A DNA stretch of 47,141 bases from positions 1-47,141 of the forward strand of contig CALXRP010000016.1 in assembly GCA_944390885.1 (NCBI GenBank), read 5' to 3'. Numbering within the stretch: the first letter of the stretch is position 1; each line of letters begins with the position of its first letter. Made by a program: the position numbers and the translations under genes. Positions 15,674-24,953 of the stretch are shown piece after piece. Source of the DNA: an uncultured Alphaproteobacteria bacterium (GTDB lineage: Bacteria; Pseudomonadota; Alphaproteobacteria; RF32; CAG-239). Below the pieces are notes generated by a model. That model searched no databases. It was given only the letters and a program-made list of their open reading frames with translations, and had not been told where the DNA came from.

Positions 15674-15748
15674 GCGGGCGTAGCTCAGGGGTAGAGCGCA
15701 ACCTTGCCAAGGTTGATGTCGAGGGTTCGAATCCCTTCACCCGCTCCA
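15674..15748 (+). tRNA. tRNA-Gly (anticodon GCC)
   Basis: Cloverleaf with acceptor GCGGGCG/(T)TCACCCGC region, D arm AGCTCAGGGGTAGAGC, anticodon loop TTGCCAA (GCC), T arm GGGTTCGAATCCC and an encoded CCA. It is the second tRNA-Gly in the window and reads a different codon set from the TCC one. Confidence 0.95.
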
Positions 15749-15754
15749 TTTAAT

Positions 15755-15779
15755 GCCTCCTGAATAAGGAGGCTTTTTT
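15755..15779 (+). terminator. Terminator of tRNA-Gly
   Basis: GCCTCCT, loop, AGGAGGC followed by TTTTTT, six bases after the tRNA end. Confidence 0.85.
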
Positions 15780-15808
15780 ATATTCATAAAATTTTCAACT
15801 TCCCTTTT

Positions 15809-16294
15809 TTATACCATATCCTCGTCCGTTACAACAACCGTATTATCCTGCCAGATAAACTCATTATTTTTCCAGGTTATATAAAAAGTATAGACCAGCC
15901 ACAATACCGTTCCGATACGCAGCCCGACAATCAGAAACCGACTGCCTCCGAAAGGATTTCCGTCAGCATCTTTATTTTGTAAAAAAATCTCGATCAACAC
16001 CCAGAGAACCACCAAAATCAGCGGCAAAAAAAGAAACAACCAGGAAGTCAGGCTCAAACCGAGCTGTATCAAGGCTCTCCCCCAAAATCCGGCATAAAAA
16101 TTATGAAGCCCGGTAACCCCCAGAAAACCGGCCAACAAAATATAAACTGCCCCGTTTTTGGTAGCCCGCCGCACTCCGGCCTGCCGCATGGACTTTTGAT
16201 ATAAAAGCTCCGTTCCTTTGTCATATTCTTCAACCGTAATACGCCCGCTGTCCCGCATTTCTCTGAGTTTCTGCAAATCAACCAAATCCGGCAT
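15809..16294 (-). CDS. TM2-domain membrane protein with SHOCT-like N-terminus
   Basis: A 161-residue protein. Residues 6-32 (LQKLREMRDSGRITVEEYDK) resemble the short C-terminal SHOCT oligomerisation motif, here at the N-terminus. Residues 46-115 match the TM2 domain: AVYILLAGFLGVTGLHNFYAG, then two helices with LFLPLILVVLWVLIEIF. A further helix lies near 130. The start follows GGGAGGTTGAT. TM2 proteins are small membrane proteins without an agreed function in bacteria. Confidence 0.78.
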   Translation of the reverse strand: MPDLVDLQKLREMRDSGRITVEEYDKGTELLYQKSMRQAGVRRATKNGAVYILLAGFLGVTGLHNFYAGFWGRALIQLGLSLTSWLFLFLPLILVVLWVLIEIFLQNKDADGNPFGGSRFLIVGLRIGTVLWLVYTFYITWKNNEFIWQDNTVVVTDEDMV

Positions 16295-16357
16295 ATCAAC
16301 CTCCCTTATTAAATTTTAGCTAATATAACGCCGCTTATGTTAATTTAAAGATAACAA

Positions 16358-16393
16358 AAAAAATCCTCCGAACGAAAAGTTCGGAGGATTTTC
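16358..16393 (-). terminator. Terminator of the groES-groEL operon
   Basis: AAATCCTCCGAAC/GTTCGGAGGATTT is a 13-bp perfect stem with T-run on the minus strand, 15 bases past the groEL stop. Confidence 0.88.
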
Positions 16394-16407
16394 ATCAAAT
16401 CAGGCCG

Positions 16408-18066
<1,659 letters not shown>

Positions 18067-18084
18067 CTAAAAAATCCACTCAAA

Positions 18085-18375
18085 TTACTCTTCAATCACA
18101 CCCAAAATCTCTGATTCTTTAACAATCAGACGGGCTTCGCCGTTTACCTTAACTTCCGTACCGGCCCATTTTCCGAACAAAACCTTGTCGCCCGGTTTAA
18201 CGCTCATCGGCACAATCTTGCCGTCTTCGGCTCTAAAACCGTTTCCGACGGCCTCAACAATACCTTCGCTCGGTTTTTCCTTAGCGGTATCGGGAATAAT
18301 AATCCCGCCGGCGGTTTTTGTCGTTTCTTCCAGTCTTTTAATTAAAACTCTGTCATGCAAAGGTTTAATATTCAT
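18085..18375 (-). CDS. groES: Co-chaperonin GroES (Hsp10)
   Basis: 96 residues, the usual size. [17 protein letters not shown] opens the protein, [16 protein letters not shown] is the mobile loop that contacts GroEL, and [17 protein letters not shown] the beta-barrel core. It caps the GroEL cage. AAGGAG lies about 10 bases before ATG. First gene of the groESL operon, with an RpoH-type promoter upstream. Confidence 0.97.
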   Translation of the reverse strand: MNIKPLHDRVLIKRLEETTKTAGGIIIPDTAKEKPSEGIVEAVGNGFRAEDGKIVPMSVKPGDKVLFGKWAGTEVKVNGEARLIVKESEILGVIEE

Positions 18376-18404
18376 AACTTGTCAACTCCTTAAAAATTTA
18401 TCTG

Positions 18405-18431
18405 TTCCTAATCTAAAAGGATAATTAGGAA
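18405..18431. promoter_or_regulatory. Inverted repeat overlapping the groES promoter
   Basis: TTCCTAAT and ATTAGGAA are separated by 11 bases and cover the -10 and start region of groES. The sequence is not the CIRCE operator (TTAGCACTC-N9-GAGTGCTAA), so HrcA control is not indicated. It could be an operator for another regulator or a 5' hairpin. Confidence 0.45.
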
Positions 18432-18451
18432 TTTAGTTTTAGAAAGTCAAG
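18423..18451 (-). promoter_or_regulatory. RpoH-type heat-shock promoter of groES-groEL
   Basis: On the minus strand CTTG, 18 bases, CCTAATT, close to the alphaproteobacterial heat-shock pattern CTTG-N17-CYTATNT. The htpG promoter in this window has the same 18-base spacing. Motif evidence only. Confidence 0.55.
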
Positions 18452-18510
18452 CCGAGGACAAGAAAAAAACAAAAAAATTCCCTGCACCGAAAAATGCAGG
18501 GAAGAAAAAA

Positions 18511-19251
18511 CTACTTTTTCTGCTGAATAAGCACCCGGAACGCTGTCAGGAAAAAGCTACCGAGCAGCAGGAAAAGAACGATTTTCTGCGTGGCAAAAAA
18601 GATCCAGGCCTGCGGAAAAATCCGCATAACCTGTCTGGCAATTCCTGCCGCCCAGCCATCCATGGTAAAGGTTTGCAAAATCACCTGCATTGATGCCCCC
18701 AGCGTTGCAAACTCCACAAAGATATCTCCGTACAAACTGACGGCAATAATCGAAAACACATAAAAGAAGACGGCAAAAACGGCCAGAAAAGAAGCAAATA
18801 CCGGCAAAAGCAGCAAAAATGTACTGATAATATTATTAATCCCGGAGGCTTGATACAAATATTTAAACATCCGGAAAAGCCGGAAACAACGGATAATAAT
18901 AAAAGCGCTCGCTGCCGGAACGGAAGACACGGCCACAATCACAAAGTCAAAAACATTCCAGCCGGATTTCCAAAAATCGCGCCGCTCGGCATAAATTTTC
19001 ATAATCATTTCAACAATAAAAATTCCCATAAACAGCCGGTCGAGCAGAAACAGTCCCTGCTCAAAGCGCTCCCGGAAAAAATCCGTCGTCATCATCCCCA
19101 AAACCACGGCATCGGCCAGAATAATCGACATAATAAACAAGTCAAAATTCTTACCGGTTACCAGTTTTTTCAGCTTACGTTTATCTTCTTTCGGAAAAAG
19201 CTTTTGCGCCGCCGGAATTTTTTTCAAACTTTTCAAACCCAAAAAACCCAT
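18511..19251 (-). CDS. Voltage-gated sodium channel-like ion transport protein
   Basis: A 246-residue, six-helix protein of the bacterial NaV (NaChBac-like) class. ATG 19251 follows GAGGG; the TTG 15 bases upstream is less likely. S1-S4 span residues about 38-130, with a shortened S4 (IIIRCFRLFRMFKYL) having four regularly spaced basic residues. The pore has LGASMQVILQTFTMDGW followed by AAGIARQVMRIFPQAWIFF, where TMDGW takes the place of the canonical TLESW filter. The final helix is hydrophobic and ends in a Lys-rich tail with no long coiled coil. It likely forms a tetramer; ion selectivity is uncertain. Confidence 0.85.
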   Translation of the reverse strand: MGFLGLKSLKKIPAAQKLFPKEDKRKLKKLVTGKNFDLFIMSIILADAVVLGMMTTDFFRERFEQGLFLLDRLFMGIFIVEMIMKIYAERRDFWKSGWNVFDFVIVAVSSVPAASAFIIIRCFRLFRMFKYLYQASGINNIISTFLLLLPVFASFLAVFAVFFYVFSIIAVSLYGDIFVEFATLGASMQVILQTFTMDGWAAGIARQVMRIFPQAWIFFATQKIVLFLLLGSFFLTAFRVLIQQKK

Positions 19252-19278
19252 TTTTCTTACCCTCAAACTCTGTTTATC

Positions 19279-19974
19279 TTAAAAATAATAAAAAGCAACC
19301 GCAATTGCCGCCGCCGAAAGCGCCGGGCCGAAAGCTCCCTGCCTTTTGCGCATAATAACTGCATACAGGGCAAACAAAACGCAGGCGCCGATAATGGCAT
19401 ATAAAAGTTTTTCCACACCAAACCATGCCCCGACGGCCGCCAGCAGTTTCACATCGCCGCCGCCGAAAGCGTCTTTATTCTTCCAAACAAAGAAAAGACT
19501 GATCAAAGCCGGAACAAAATAGCCGAAAAGCGCCCCCAAAGCAGAATCATACGGCATTGCCCATAAACCGGAAAACGCCGAAAAAGTAAAACCAAGCAAA
19601 AGCAGCGGAACCGTCAGAATATCCGGCAAAAGCAGCATCCGAATATCAATTTCGGCCAACAACAGCAAAATCCAAATAAAAACCAGCTTCCACCAGATAA
19701 GCGGACTGCCCCACTCATAAAAAACGCCATAACTGAGAGCAGCGGTAAGGATTCCCCACATAACGCCGCGCCAGCGATATTGAGAAATCATCTTGGCATA
19801 ATGCCAGTTGTTCCGCCGTTTTTCTGCCGAAACTTTTTTACCCGGACAAACAATCCGATAAAGCGCATAAGCCATGGTTGCCGGCATAAACTTGGCAAAC
19901 CGCCGCGATATATAAGGAATAAAAATGCCAAAAACAAAACCGGCCAGCGCATAAACCATCTGAAAACTCTCCAT
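19279..19974 (-). CDS. Type IV prepilin peptidase (A24 family), Cys motif absent
   Basis: A 231-residue polytopic membrane protein. The two catalytic Asp motifs of the A24 aspartic peptidases are present: EIDIRMLLLPDILTVPLLLLG and FGGGDVKLLAAVGAWFG (GxGD). PilD-type enzymes have a cytoplasmic zinc-binding CxxC...CxxC loop near the N-terminus; here that loop (CPGKKVSAEKRRNN) has only one Cys. It should cleave leader peptides from type IV pilin-like or type II secretion pseudopilins, and no such substrates are encoded nearby. The gene directly follows the next minus-strand genes without a strong ribosome binding site. Confidence 0.88.
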   Translation of the reverse strand: MESFQMVYALAGFVFGIFIPYISRRFAKFMPATMAYALYRIVCPGKKVSAEKRRNNWHYAKMISQYRWRGVMWGILTAALSYGVFYEWGSPLIWWKLVFIWILLLLAEIDIRMLLLPDILTVPLLLLGFTFSAFSGLWAMPYDSALGALFGYFVPALISLFFVWKNKDAFGGGDVKLLAAVGAWFGVEKLLYAIIGACVLFALYAVIMRKRQGAFGPALSAAAIAVAFYYF

Positions 19975-20149
19975 AATAGACTTATAATGAGAAATTCTAA
20001 CTGCAAAAGATTAATATCATTTTAATAAAAGCTTAAAAAAGCCCCAAAATAAGCATTTGCCAGAGAATAAAAATTGTAGTATAATAAAAGCCTGAAATAA
20101 TTATTATTAACCCGCTAAGGCCTTGCGCCGAAGCACAAAATTAAATGGT

Positions 20150-20326
20150 ATGAAACTAAATAAAAAAATCATGATGGCTTGTATCTCTGTATTTCTTCTT
20201 GGTATGTATATGCCCGGAGGTACGGTAAAAAGAATGGTAGAATTAGGCAGTGCTGCAATTTTGCTCATTTGCCTGGTCATTGAACTTGTAGCAAAATTGA
20301 TCACACGGTTTAAATATTCTGCTTAA
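20150..20326 (+). CDS. 58-residue single-span membrane protein
   Basis: MKLNKKIMMACISVFLLGMY begins the product, followed by MPGGTVKRMVELG and a helix SAAILLICLVIELVAKLI. I start at ATG 20150; an in-frame TTG at 20123 after TAAGG is the alternative. A terminator follows ten bases after the stop, which supports it as a real gene. Function unknown. Confidence 0.55.
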   Translation: MKLNKKIMMACISVFLLGMYMPGGTVKRMVELGSAAILLICLVIELVAKLITRFKYSA

Positions 20327-20335
20327 ACTCACTTC

Positions 20336-20363
20336 AAGCCCGCTTCCCCGCGGGCTTCTTTTT
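20336..20363 (+). terminator. Intrinsic terminator
   Basis: AAGCCCGC, a six-base loop and GCGGGCTT followed by CTTTTT. Confidence 0.85.
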
Positions 20364-20512
20364 ATTACACCCCCAAATCCACCCCGAAGATAACAGACAC
20401 GTTTGTACTTTTTATTTTTCTCTAAACCACAATCCCTCATCCGGCACGACTGGGTGCCCTTTGCGAATAGCTTAGGTTTTGGAGCAAAACCTGAAAGTAA
20501 AGCTCATTTATC

Positions 20513-20757
20513 CCCCCTCTTTGCTAAGAGGGGGATAGGGGGAGTTAGACCAGCCCTTTAACGAGTACTTCTTAGTCTTTGTGAAAAAGAGAAAATTAAA
20601 AGCACTATGTGCTTTCTTGCCGTCTTAGCCTTGTGCTTAGACAGCCTGAACTTTTTCACGAAGACTTAGAAAACGAGTTCAGGGCTAGTATTTTTGGTTA
20701 CTTTTGTTACATGACAAAAGTAACAAAAGAAATATCTCAGAGAAAATTAAGAAAAAA
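20513..20757. repeat. 245-bp multi-hairpin repeat, copy A
   Basis: Shares its whole length with 40815-41059, with a handful of substitutions and no length change seen. It contains nested inverted repeats: CCCCCTCTT/AAGAGGGGG, CTTAGTCTTTGTGAAAAAG against CTTTTTCACGAAGACTTAG, CTGAACT/AGTTCAG, and GTTACTTTTGTTAC/GTAACAAAAG around ATGACAAAA. No coding potential. It may be a palindromic mobile element or a structured RNA. Confidence 0.8.
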
Positions 20758-20820
20758 CTTTTGGGCACTCAAAAAGTAAAAAATAAATTATAAAAAACAA
20801 GAAAATCTCCCCCGGGGGAT

Positions 20821-20850
20821 ATAAAAAAGGGGGAAACAAGTTCCCCCTTT
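20821..20850 (-). terminator. Terminator of htpG
   Basis: AAAGGGGGAA/TTCCCCCTTT, a 10-bp stem with T-run on the minus strand, ten bases past the htpG stop. Confidence 0.85.
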
Positions 20851-20859
20851 CCCTCTCTC

Positions 20860-22716
20860 TTATATTGCTTTCAAAATATAATCACTCAATTTTGCCACAT
20901 AAAAGGCCGAATCCGAAATCGGCTCACCTTCGGCAATTTTGGCCTGATCAAGAATAATCCTGGCAATTTCCTCAACTTTGGCCTTTTGTTTTTCGTCCCC
21001 GACCATATCAGCCAGTTTAATAATCAGCGGATGATACGGGTTCAGTTCCAGGATTCGGGTGCTGGCAAAAGCCGTCTGCTGCTGATGATTACGCATCAGT
21101 CGCTCCAAGTGAATGCTCATCTGCCCCTGCTCAACGGTCAGGCTGGCCGGACTGTTTGTCAGACGTTCTGTTGTCGTAACTTTTCCGACATCATTTTTAA
21201 ACATCTCGCTCATCATCTTGGTCAGCTTTTCCATATCACCGTCACCGGCTTTTTGGTCTTTTCGGTCGATTGCCAGATCAATATCGGCCTGCGAAATATG
21301 TTTGACGGCAAACCCTTTATAATTCGGCAGTGTCTGCGTCCAGAATTCATCAATCGGATCCGTCAGCAGCAAAACTTCGATTCCTTTGGCTTTAAAGGCC
21401 TCCAATTGCGGATTATTTGCCAAAACGTTAACATCATCACCGGTAATATAATAAATGGCCTTCTGATCATTCTCACCGATCTTAACATTTTTCGCCCGCT
21501 CGATATATTCGTCAAGCGACGTAAACTTCTCCAAATCATGCGTTGAAAGAAAGCGCGACAAACCGGCAATTTCCTCGCGGTTACCGAAATCTTCATAAAT
21601 TCCTTCTTTAAATGCCGCCCCAAAAGCCTTCCAGAATGTCATATAATCATCATAGTTTGCGGCACGGTTTTTCAATTCTTTCAGCAAACGCCCGACCAAC
21701 CCGTGTTTGATTTTTTCAATCAAAGCATTATGCTGCAACATCTCGCGCGAGATATTGAGCTGCAAATCGGAACTGTCAACCACGCCTTTAACAAAGCGCA
21801 GATAATGCGGCATCAGTTCTTCAACTTTCTCGGAAATAAAGACCTTGTTGACATATAGTTTCAAGCCGTTCTGACTATCGGGCTGAAACAGATCATACGG
21901 CGGTTCGGAAGGAATAAAAAGCAAACCGGTATATTCAATATTTCCCTCAGCTTTAAAATGCAGCGTCAGCCACGGATCATCAAAATTCTTTGAAATATGA
22001 TGATAAAATTCCTTATACTGGTCTTGCGTAATCTCGCTTTTCGGCCGTGCCCACAAAGCCGACCCGGTATTAACCGTTTCTTCCCCGGCCTCACCCAGGC
22101 ACAAAACAATCGGATACCCGATATGGTCAGAATAAGTACGGATAATATGCCGCAGATAAATCGTATCAACAAAATTCTTCTGGTCTTCTTTCAAAAAAAG
22201 CTTGATTTCCGTCCCGTTTCCCTCTTTCTCGGCCTCACGGATTTCAAAACCGTCGCGCCCGTTGGAAGTCCAAAACCACGCTTTGTCCTCTCCGGCTCTG
22301 CGGGTCAGGATTTCAACTTTGTCGGCAACCATAAAAGCCGAATAAAAACCAACGCCGAACTGTCCGATCAAATCCATCGCCGAACCGTTGTCGCTGACGT
22401 TCTTAACAAATTCCGCCGTCCCTGACTTTGCAATCGTCCCCAGATGGTTAACCAGATCATCTTTATTCATACCGATACCGTTATCGGCAATTTTCAAAGT
22501 GCTTGTTTTGGCATCTGGGGTAATTTTGATTTTAAACTCTCCCGAGGCTTTGGCAATATCCGGATTCGTCAGCGCCAGATAGCGCAGCTTGTCGCAGGCA
22601 TCGCTGGCATTGGAAATCAACTCCCGCAAAAAGATATATTTCTCCGAATACAAAGAATTAACCACAATATCCAGAAGTTTTCCGACCTCTGCCTGAAAAT
22701 TCATTTTTTCCGACAT
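20860..22716 (-). CDS. htpG: Chaperone HtpG (Hsp90)
   Basis: An ATP-dependent cytoplasmic chaperone of 618 residues. I start at ATG 22716 after GGAGGAAATTGAA; the TTG 15 bases upstream is part of that ribosome binding site. N-terminal GHKL ATPase motifs are intact: RELISNASDACDKLRY near residue 33, ADNGIGM near 78, and GQFGVGFYSAFMVAD near 115. The middle domain has LQLNISREMLQHN. The C-terminal dimerisation domain is complete. It is divergent from the ferredoxin gene and has its own heat-shock promoter and terminator. Confidence 0.97.
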   Translation of the reverse strand: MSEKMNFQAEVGKLLDIVVNSLYSEKYIFLRELISNASDACDKLRYLALTNPDIAKASGEFKIKITPDAKTSTLKIADNGIGMNKDDLVNHLGTIAKSGTAEFVKNVSDNGSAMDLIGQFGVGFYSAFMVADKVEILTRRAGEDKAWFWTSNGRDGFEIREAEKEGNGTEIKLFLKEDQKNFVDTIYLRHIIRTYSDHIGYPIVLCLGEAGEETVNTGSALWARPKSEITQDQYKEFYHHISKNFDDPWLTLHFKAEGNIEYTGLLFIPSEPPYDLFQPDSQNGLKLYVNKVFISEKVEELMPHYLRFVKGVVDSSDLQLNISREMLQHNALIEKIKHGLVGRLLKELKNRAANYDDYMTFWKAFGAAFKEGIYEDFGNREEIAGLSRFLSTHDLEKFTSLDEYIERAKNVKIGENDQKAIYYITGDDVNVLANNPQLEAFKAKGIEVLLLTDPIDEFWTQTLPNYKGFAVKHISQADIDLAIDRKDQKAGDGDMEKLTKMMSEMFKNDVGKVTTTERLTNSPASLTVEQGQMSIHLERLMRNHQQQTAFASTRILELNPYHPLIIKLADMVGDEKQKAKVEEIARIILDQAKIAEGEPISDSAFYVAKLSDYILKAI

Positions 22717-22749
22717 TTCAATTTCCTCCAATAACTTTTATTTATTCAG

Positions 22750-22780
22750 ATATATGGGAAACAAAACCGTTTTTCGCAAG
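22750..22780 (-). promoter_or_regulatory. RpoH-type heat-shock promoter of htpG
   Basis: On the minus strand CTTGCGA, then CCCATATAT; counting from CTTG the spacing is 18 bases, and from TTGCGA it is 15. The -10 element CCCATAT matches the sigma-32 consensus CCCATNT well. It resembles the groES promoter. Confidence 0.7.
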
Positions 22781-22876
22781 ACTTAAACACAAACAAATCG
22801 ATTTTTTACTTGCTTTTCTTGCGAATTTAGATAAATTACCCTCTGAAACAAATCAATTGATTTTAGGAGATTATAA

Positions 22877-23116
22877 ATGGTTTCTGTAGTTAACGATTCC
22901 TGCATCAAATGCAAATCCTGCGCTGATGTTTGCCCGGTTGACGCTTTTCATGAATGTGAAACCCAGCTGGTTGTAGATCCTGATACCTGCATTGATTGCG
23001 GCGTTTGCATTTCCGAATGCCCGCAGGAAGCTATCTGTTCTGACAGCGACGCTGATGAAAAATGGATCAAGTTCAACGCCGAGCAGGCCAAAGTTTGCCC
23101 GGGCGCCAACGACTAA
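22877..23116 (+). CDS. 2[4Fe-4S] ferredoxin
   Basis: A 79-residue small electron carrier. Two cluster motifs are complete: CIKCKSCADVCP from residue 9 and CIDCGVCISECP from residue 38, each C-x2-C-x2-C-x3-C-P. The acidic C-terminal tail (SDSDADEKWIKFN) is typical of bacterial low-potential ferredoxins. The spacing differs from FdxA-type seven-iron ferredoxins, whose first motif has a longer C-x(7)-C interval. The start follows TTAGGAG. It is a single gene. Confidence 0.93.
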   Translation: MVSVVNDSCIKCKSCADVCPVDAFHECETQLVVDPDTCIDCGVCISECPQEAICSDSDADEKWIKFNAEQAKVCPGAND

Positions 23117-23147
23117 TCCCGTTGATGAATTTTTTCTGTATAAATAA

Positions 23148-23175
23148 AGAGGTTCTGTAATACAGAGCCTTTTTA
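23148..23175 (+). terminator. Imperfect intrinsic terminator after ferredoxin
   Basis: AGGTTCTGT/ACAGAGCCT with one mismatch, followed by TTTTTA. Confidence 0.65.
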
Positions 23176-23248
23176 TTTGCTTGCTTTTCCGATAAAAAAA
23201 GAATACATAAAATGTAAGTAAGAAAAACTACTTTAAGGATAAGAAAAA

Positions 23249-24268
23249 ATGTCAAACAGAGATGCGACCTTTTATGATGTTGTCGGAATCGGCAATGCAA
23301 TGGTTGATGTAATGGCCAAAGTCGGAGACGGCTTTTTGTCCGAACGCAAGCTGGCCAAAAGCGAAATGACCCTGGTTAATGCCCAGGATGCCGGCAAAAT
23401 TTATGCCGATATTATGCCGGAACGGGAAGTTTCGGGCGGTTCTGCGGCCAATACCGTTGCCGGACTGGCTTCTTTGGGCGGTGCACCGGCCTTTATCGGT
23501 AAAGTCCATGATGACGAACTCGGCCAGGAGTTCAGCCGCAGCATCGGCGGCGCCGGCGTAGATTTCTTTACCAAGCCGCTCAATCAGGGACCGATGACCG
23601 GCCGCAGCATCGTTTTGGTAACACCGGATGCCGAACGTTCCATGTTCACTTATCTGGGAGCTGCAGCAAAACTGTCTGCCGAAGACATTGATGAAGACAT
23701 CATCAAAAGCACAAAAATTGTTTACCTTGAAGGCTATCTCTGGGACGAAGGCGAGGCTAAAGAAGCCATCAAAAAAGCCTGCGAACTGGCGCACAAACAC
23801 AACAAAAAAGTTGCGTTCAGCCTGTCCGACAAATCCTGCGTCGACCGCCATCGCGAAGAATTTTTAAAATTAATTTCCGATTCGGTAGACATTTTGTTCG
23901 GTAATGAAGAAGAAATCAAGGCTCTGTTTCAGGAACCGGATTTTTACAAAACGCTGGATATGATAAAAACCGAGGTTGAAACGGCGGCCATCACCCGCAG
24001 CGACAAAGGTTCGGTTATCGTTAACGGACGAACCAAAACTTTTGTAGAAGCAGAAAAAGTCGAAAATGTTGTCGATACGACCGGCGCCGGAGATTTGTAT
24101 GCCGCCGGCTTTCTGTATGGCTATACACAGGAACGCTCCCTCGGCACCTGCGCCTTAATCGGCGGCATTGCCGCTGCGGAAATCATCAGCCACTACGGTG
24201 CCCGCCCGGATGTCAGCCTGCGGGGTTTTGTCCGCAACAAACTGCTGCAATATGGCAAAAGACTTTAA
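23249..24268 (+). CDS. Adenosine kinase-like PfkB-family sugar kinase
   Basis: A 339-residue cytoplasmic kinase. The N-terminal substrate region YDVVGIGNAMVDVMAKV and GGSAANTVAGLASLGG (PfkB signature 1), plus VVDTTGAGDLYAAGFLYG near residue 275 (signature 2, with the catalytic Asp), are intact. This sequence pattern is that of the adenosine kinase branch found in Alphaproteobacteria, which would phosphorylate adenosine to AMP, but other nucleosides or ribokinase-like sugars are possible. AAGGAT precedes the start. It stands alone and is followed by a terminator shared with the next, convergent gene. Confidence 0.85.
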   Translation: MSNRDATFYDVVGIGNAMVDVMAKVGDGFLSERKLAKSEMTLVNAQDAGKIYADIMPEREVSGGSAANTVAGLASLGGAPAFIGKVHDDELGQEFSRSIGGAGVDFFTKPLNQGPMTGRSIVLVTPDAERSMFTYLGAAAKLSAEDIDEDIIKSTKIVYLEGYLWDEGEAKEAIKKACELAHKHNKKVAFSLSDKSCVDRHREEFLKLISDSVDILFGNEEEIKALFQEPDFYKTLDMIKTEVETAAITRSDKGSVIVNGRTKTFVEAEKVENVVDTTGAGDLYAAGFLYGYTQERSLGTCALIGGIAAAEIISHYGARPDVSLRGFVRNKLLQYGKRL

Positions 24269-24272
24269 GAAA

Positions 24273-24300
24273 AAAGCGTTGTTCAACCGAACAACGCTTT
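24273..24300. terminator. Bidirectional terminator between convergent genes
   Basis: AAAGCGTTGTT and AACAACGCTTT form an 11-bp stem. It overlaps the last codon and stop of the minus-strand gene at 24283. Confidence 0.8.
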
Positions 24301-24834
24301 AGCTCTCTTCAGACCGGAAAGCAACAAAAACATTAAATACTCGTAACAAACGCTCAAAGCCGTTATAAAAAGTTTCAACAAGAAAAACAATACCATAGAC
24401 AATTTAGCCATAAGCACATACAAACGAAGCATAATCCGCGGCATTGCAAAACAAACCAAAATCAGCAAAAGCCACAAACTTTTATTGTCAAACCATTCTA
24501 TCGTACCACCGACAAAAAGCAGTGCCCCGGCCAATATTCCGTGAAAAGAAAGAGCCGACAAAAGTCTATTCGGTTTTAGCCCTTCAACAAAAGAAACTTT
24601 TGTCAAAACAGCATCTTCGCCGTCCTTATCTTCCACCACGACTTTCATGCCGTCAACCTCATATGTGCCGGTTTTCAAACCGCTTTTCCGAAATTTGAGC
24701 AAAAAATGATTCATCTTTTGCAAGTTTTTGTGCTCTTTGCCAAGCATCTGACAAATGACTGTTCCCATCAAAAACACGCCTGCGGCAAAGCTTACACCTC
24801 CCGCAACCCGCAGAATATTCAAAAAACTTTCCAT
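24283..24834 (-). CDS. Membrane protein with a soluble loop, unknown
   Basis: About 183 residues if started at ATG 24834 (MESFLNILRVAGG); a longer frame extends to 24912 but begins with an unconvincing hydrophobic lead. Predicted helices: one near the N-terminus, two after residue 95 (LLSALSFHGILAGALLFVGG, then LWLLLILVCFAMPRIMLRL) and hydrophobic stretches to the end. The loop EVDGMKVVVEDKDGEDAVLTK is acidic. No family recognised. Grouped with two other membrane proteins upstream on the same strand. Confidence 0.6.
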   Translation of the reverse strand: MESFLNILRVAGGVSFAAGVFLMGTVICQMLGKEHKNLQKMNHFLLKFRKSGLKTGTYEVDGMKVVVEDKDGEDAVLTKVSFVEGLKPNRLLSALSFHGILAGALLFVGGTIEWFDNKSLWLLLILVCFAMPRIMLRLYVLMAKLSMVLFFLLKLFITALSVCYEYLMFLLLSGLKRAKALFG

Positions 24835-24913
24835 ATCTTGATAAAATAATAAAAACAAAATAATTAAACTGTCACCGCGCAAAATACACTTTTCAAAACA
24901 AAAAGCAAACAAA

Positions 24914-24944
24914 AAAAAGCGAACCTTTTAAAGATTCGCTTTTT
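24914..24944 (-). terminator. Terminator after the 121-residue membrane protein
   Basis: AAAAAGCGAA/TTCGCTTTTT, 10 bp, with A- and T-runs on both sides. Confidence 0.8.
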
Positions 24945-24953
24945 CATTCGGAT

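Larger units (their letters stand above)
20364..20859. other. Gene-free stretch with a 245-bp repeat
   Basis: About 500 bases without a credible gene. The first 145 bases show nothing I can name. The rest is the repeat at 20513-20757 and then an A/T-rich tail before the htpG terminator. Confidence 0.6.

Noticed and set aside
18376..18470. CIRCE operator before groES
   Set aside because: The dyad found is TTCCTAAT/ATTAGGAA and does not match TTAGCACTC/GAGTGCTAA.
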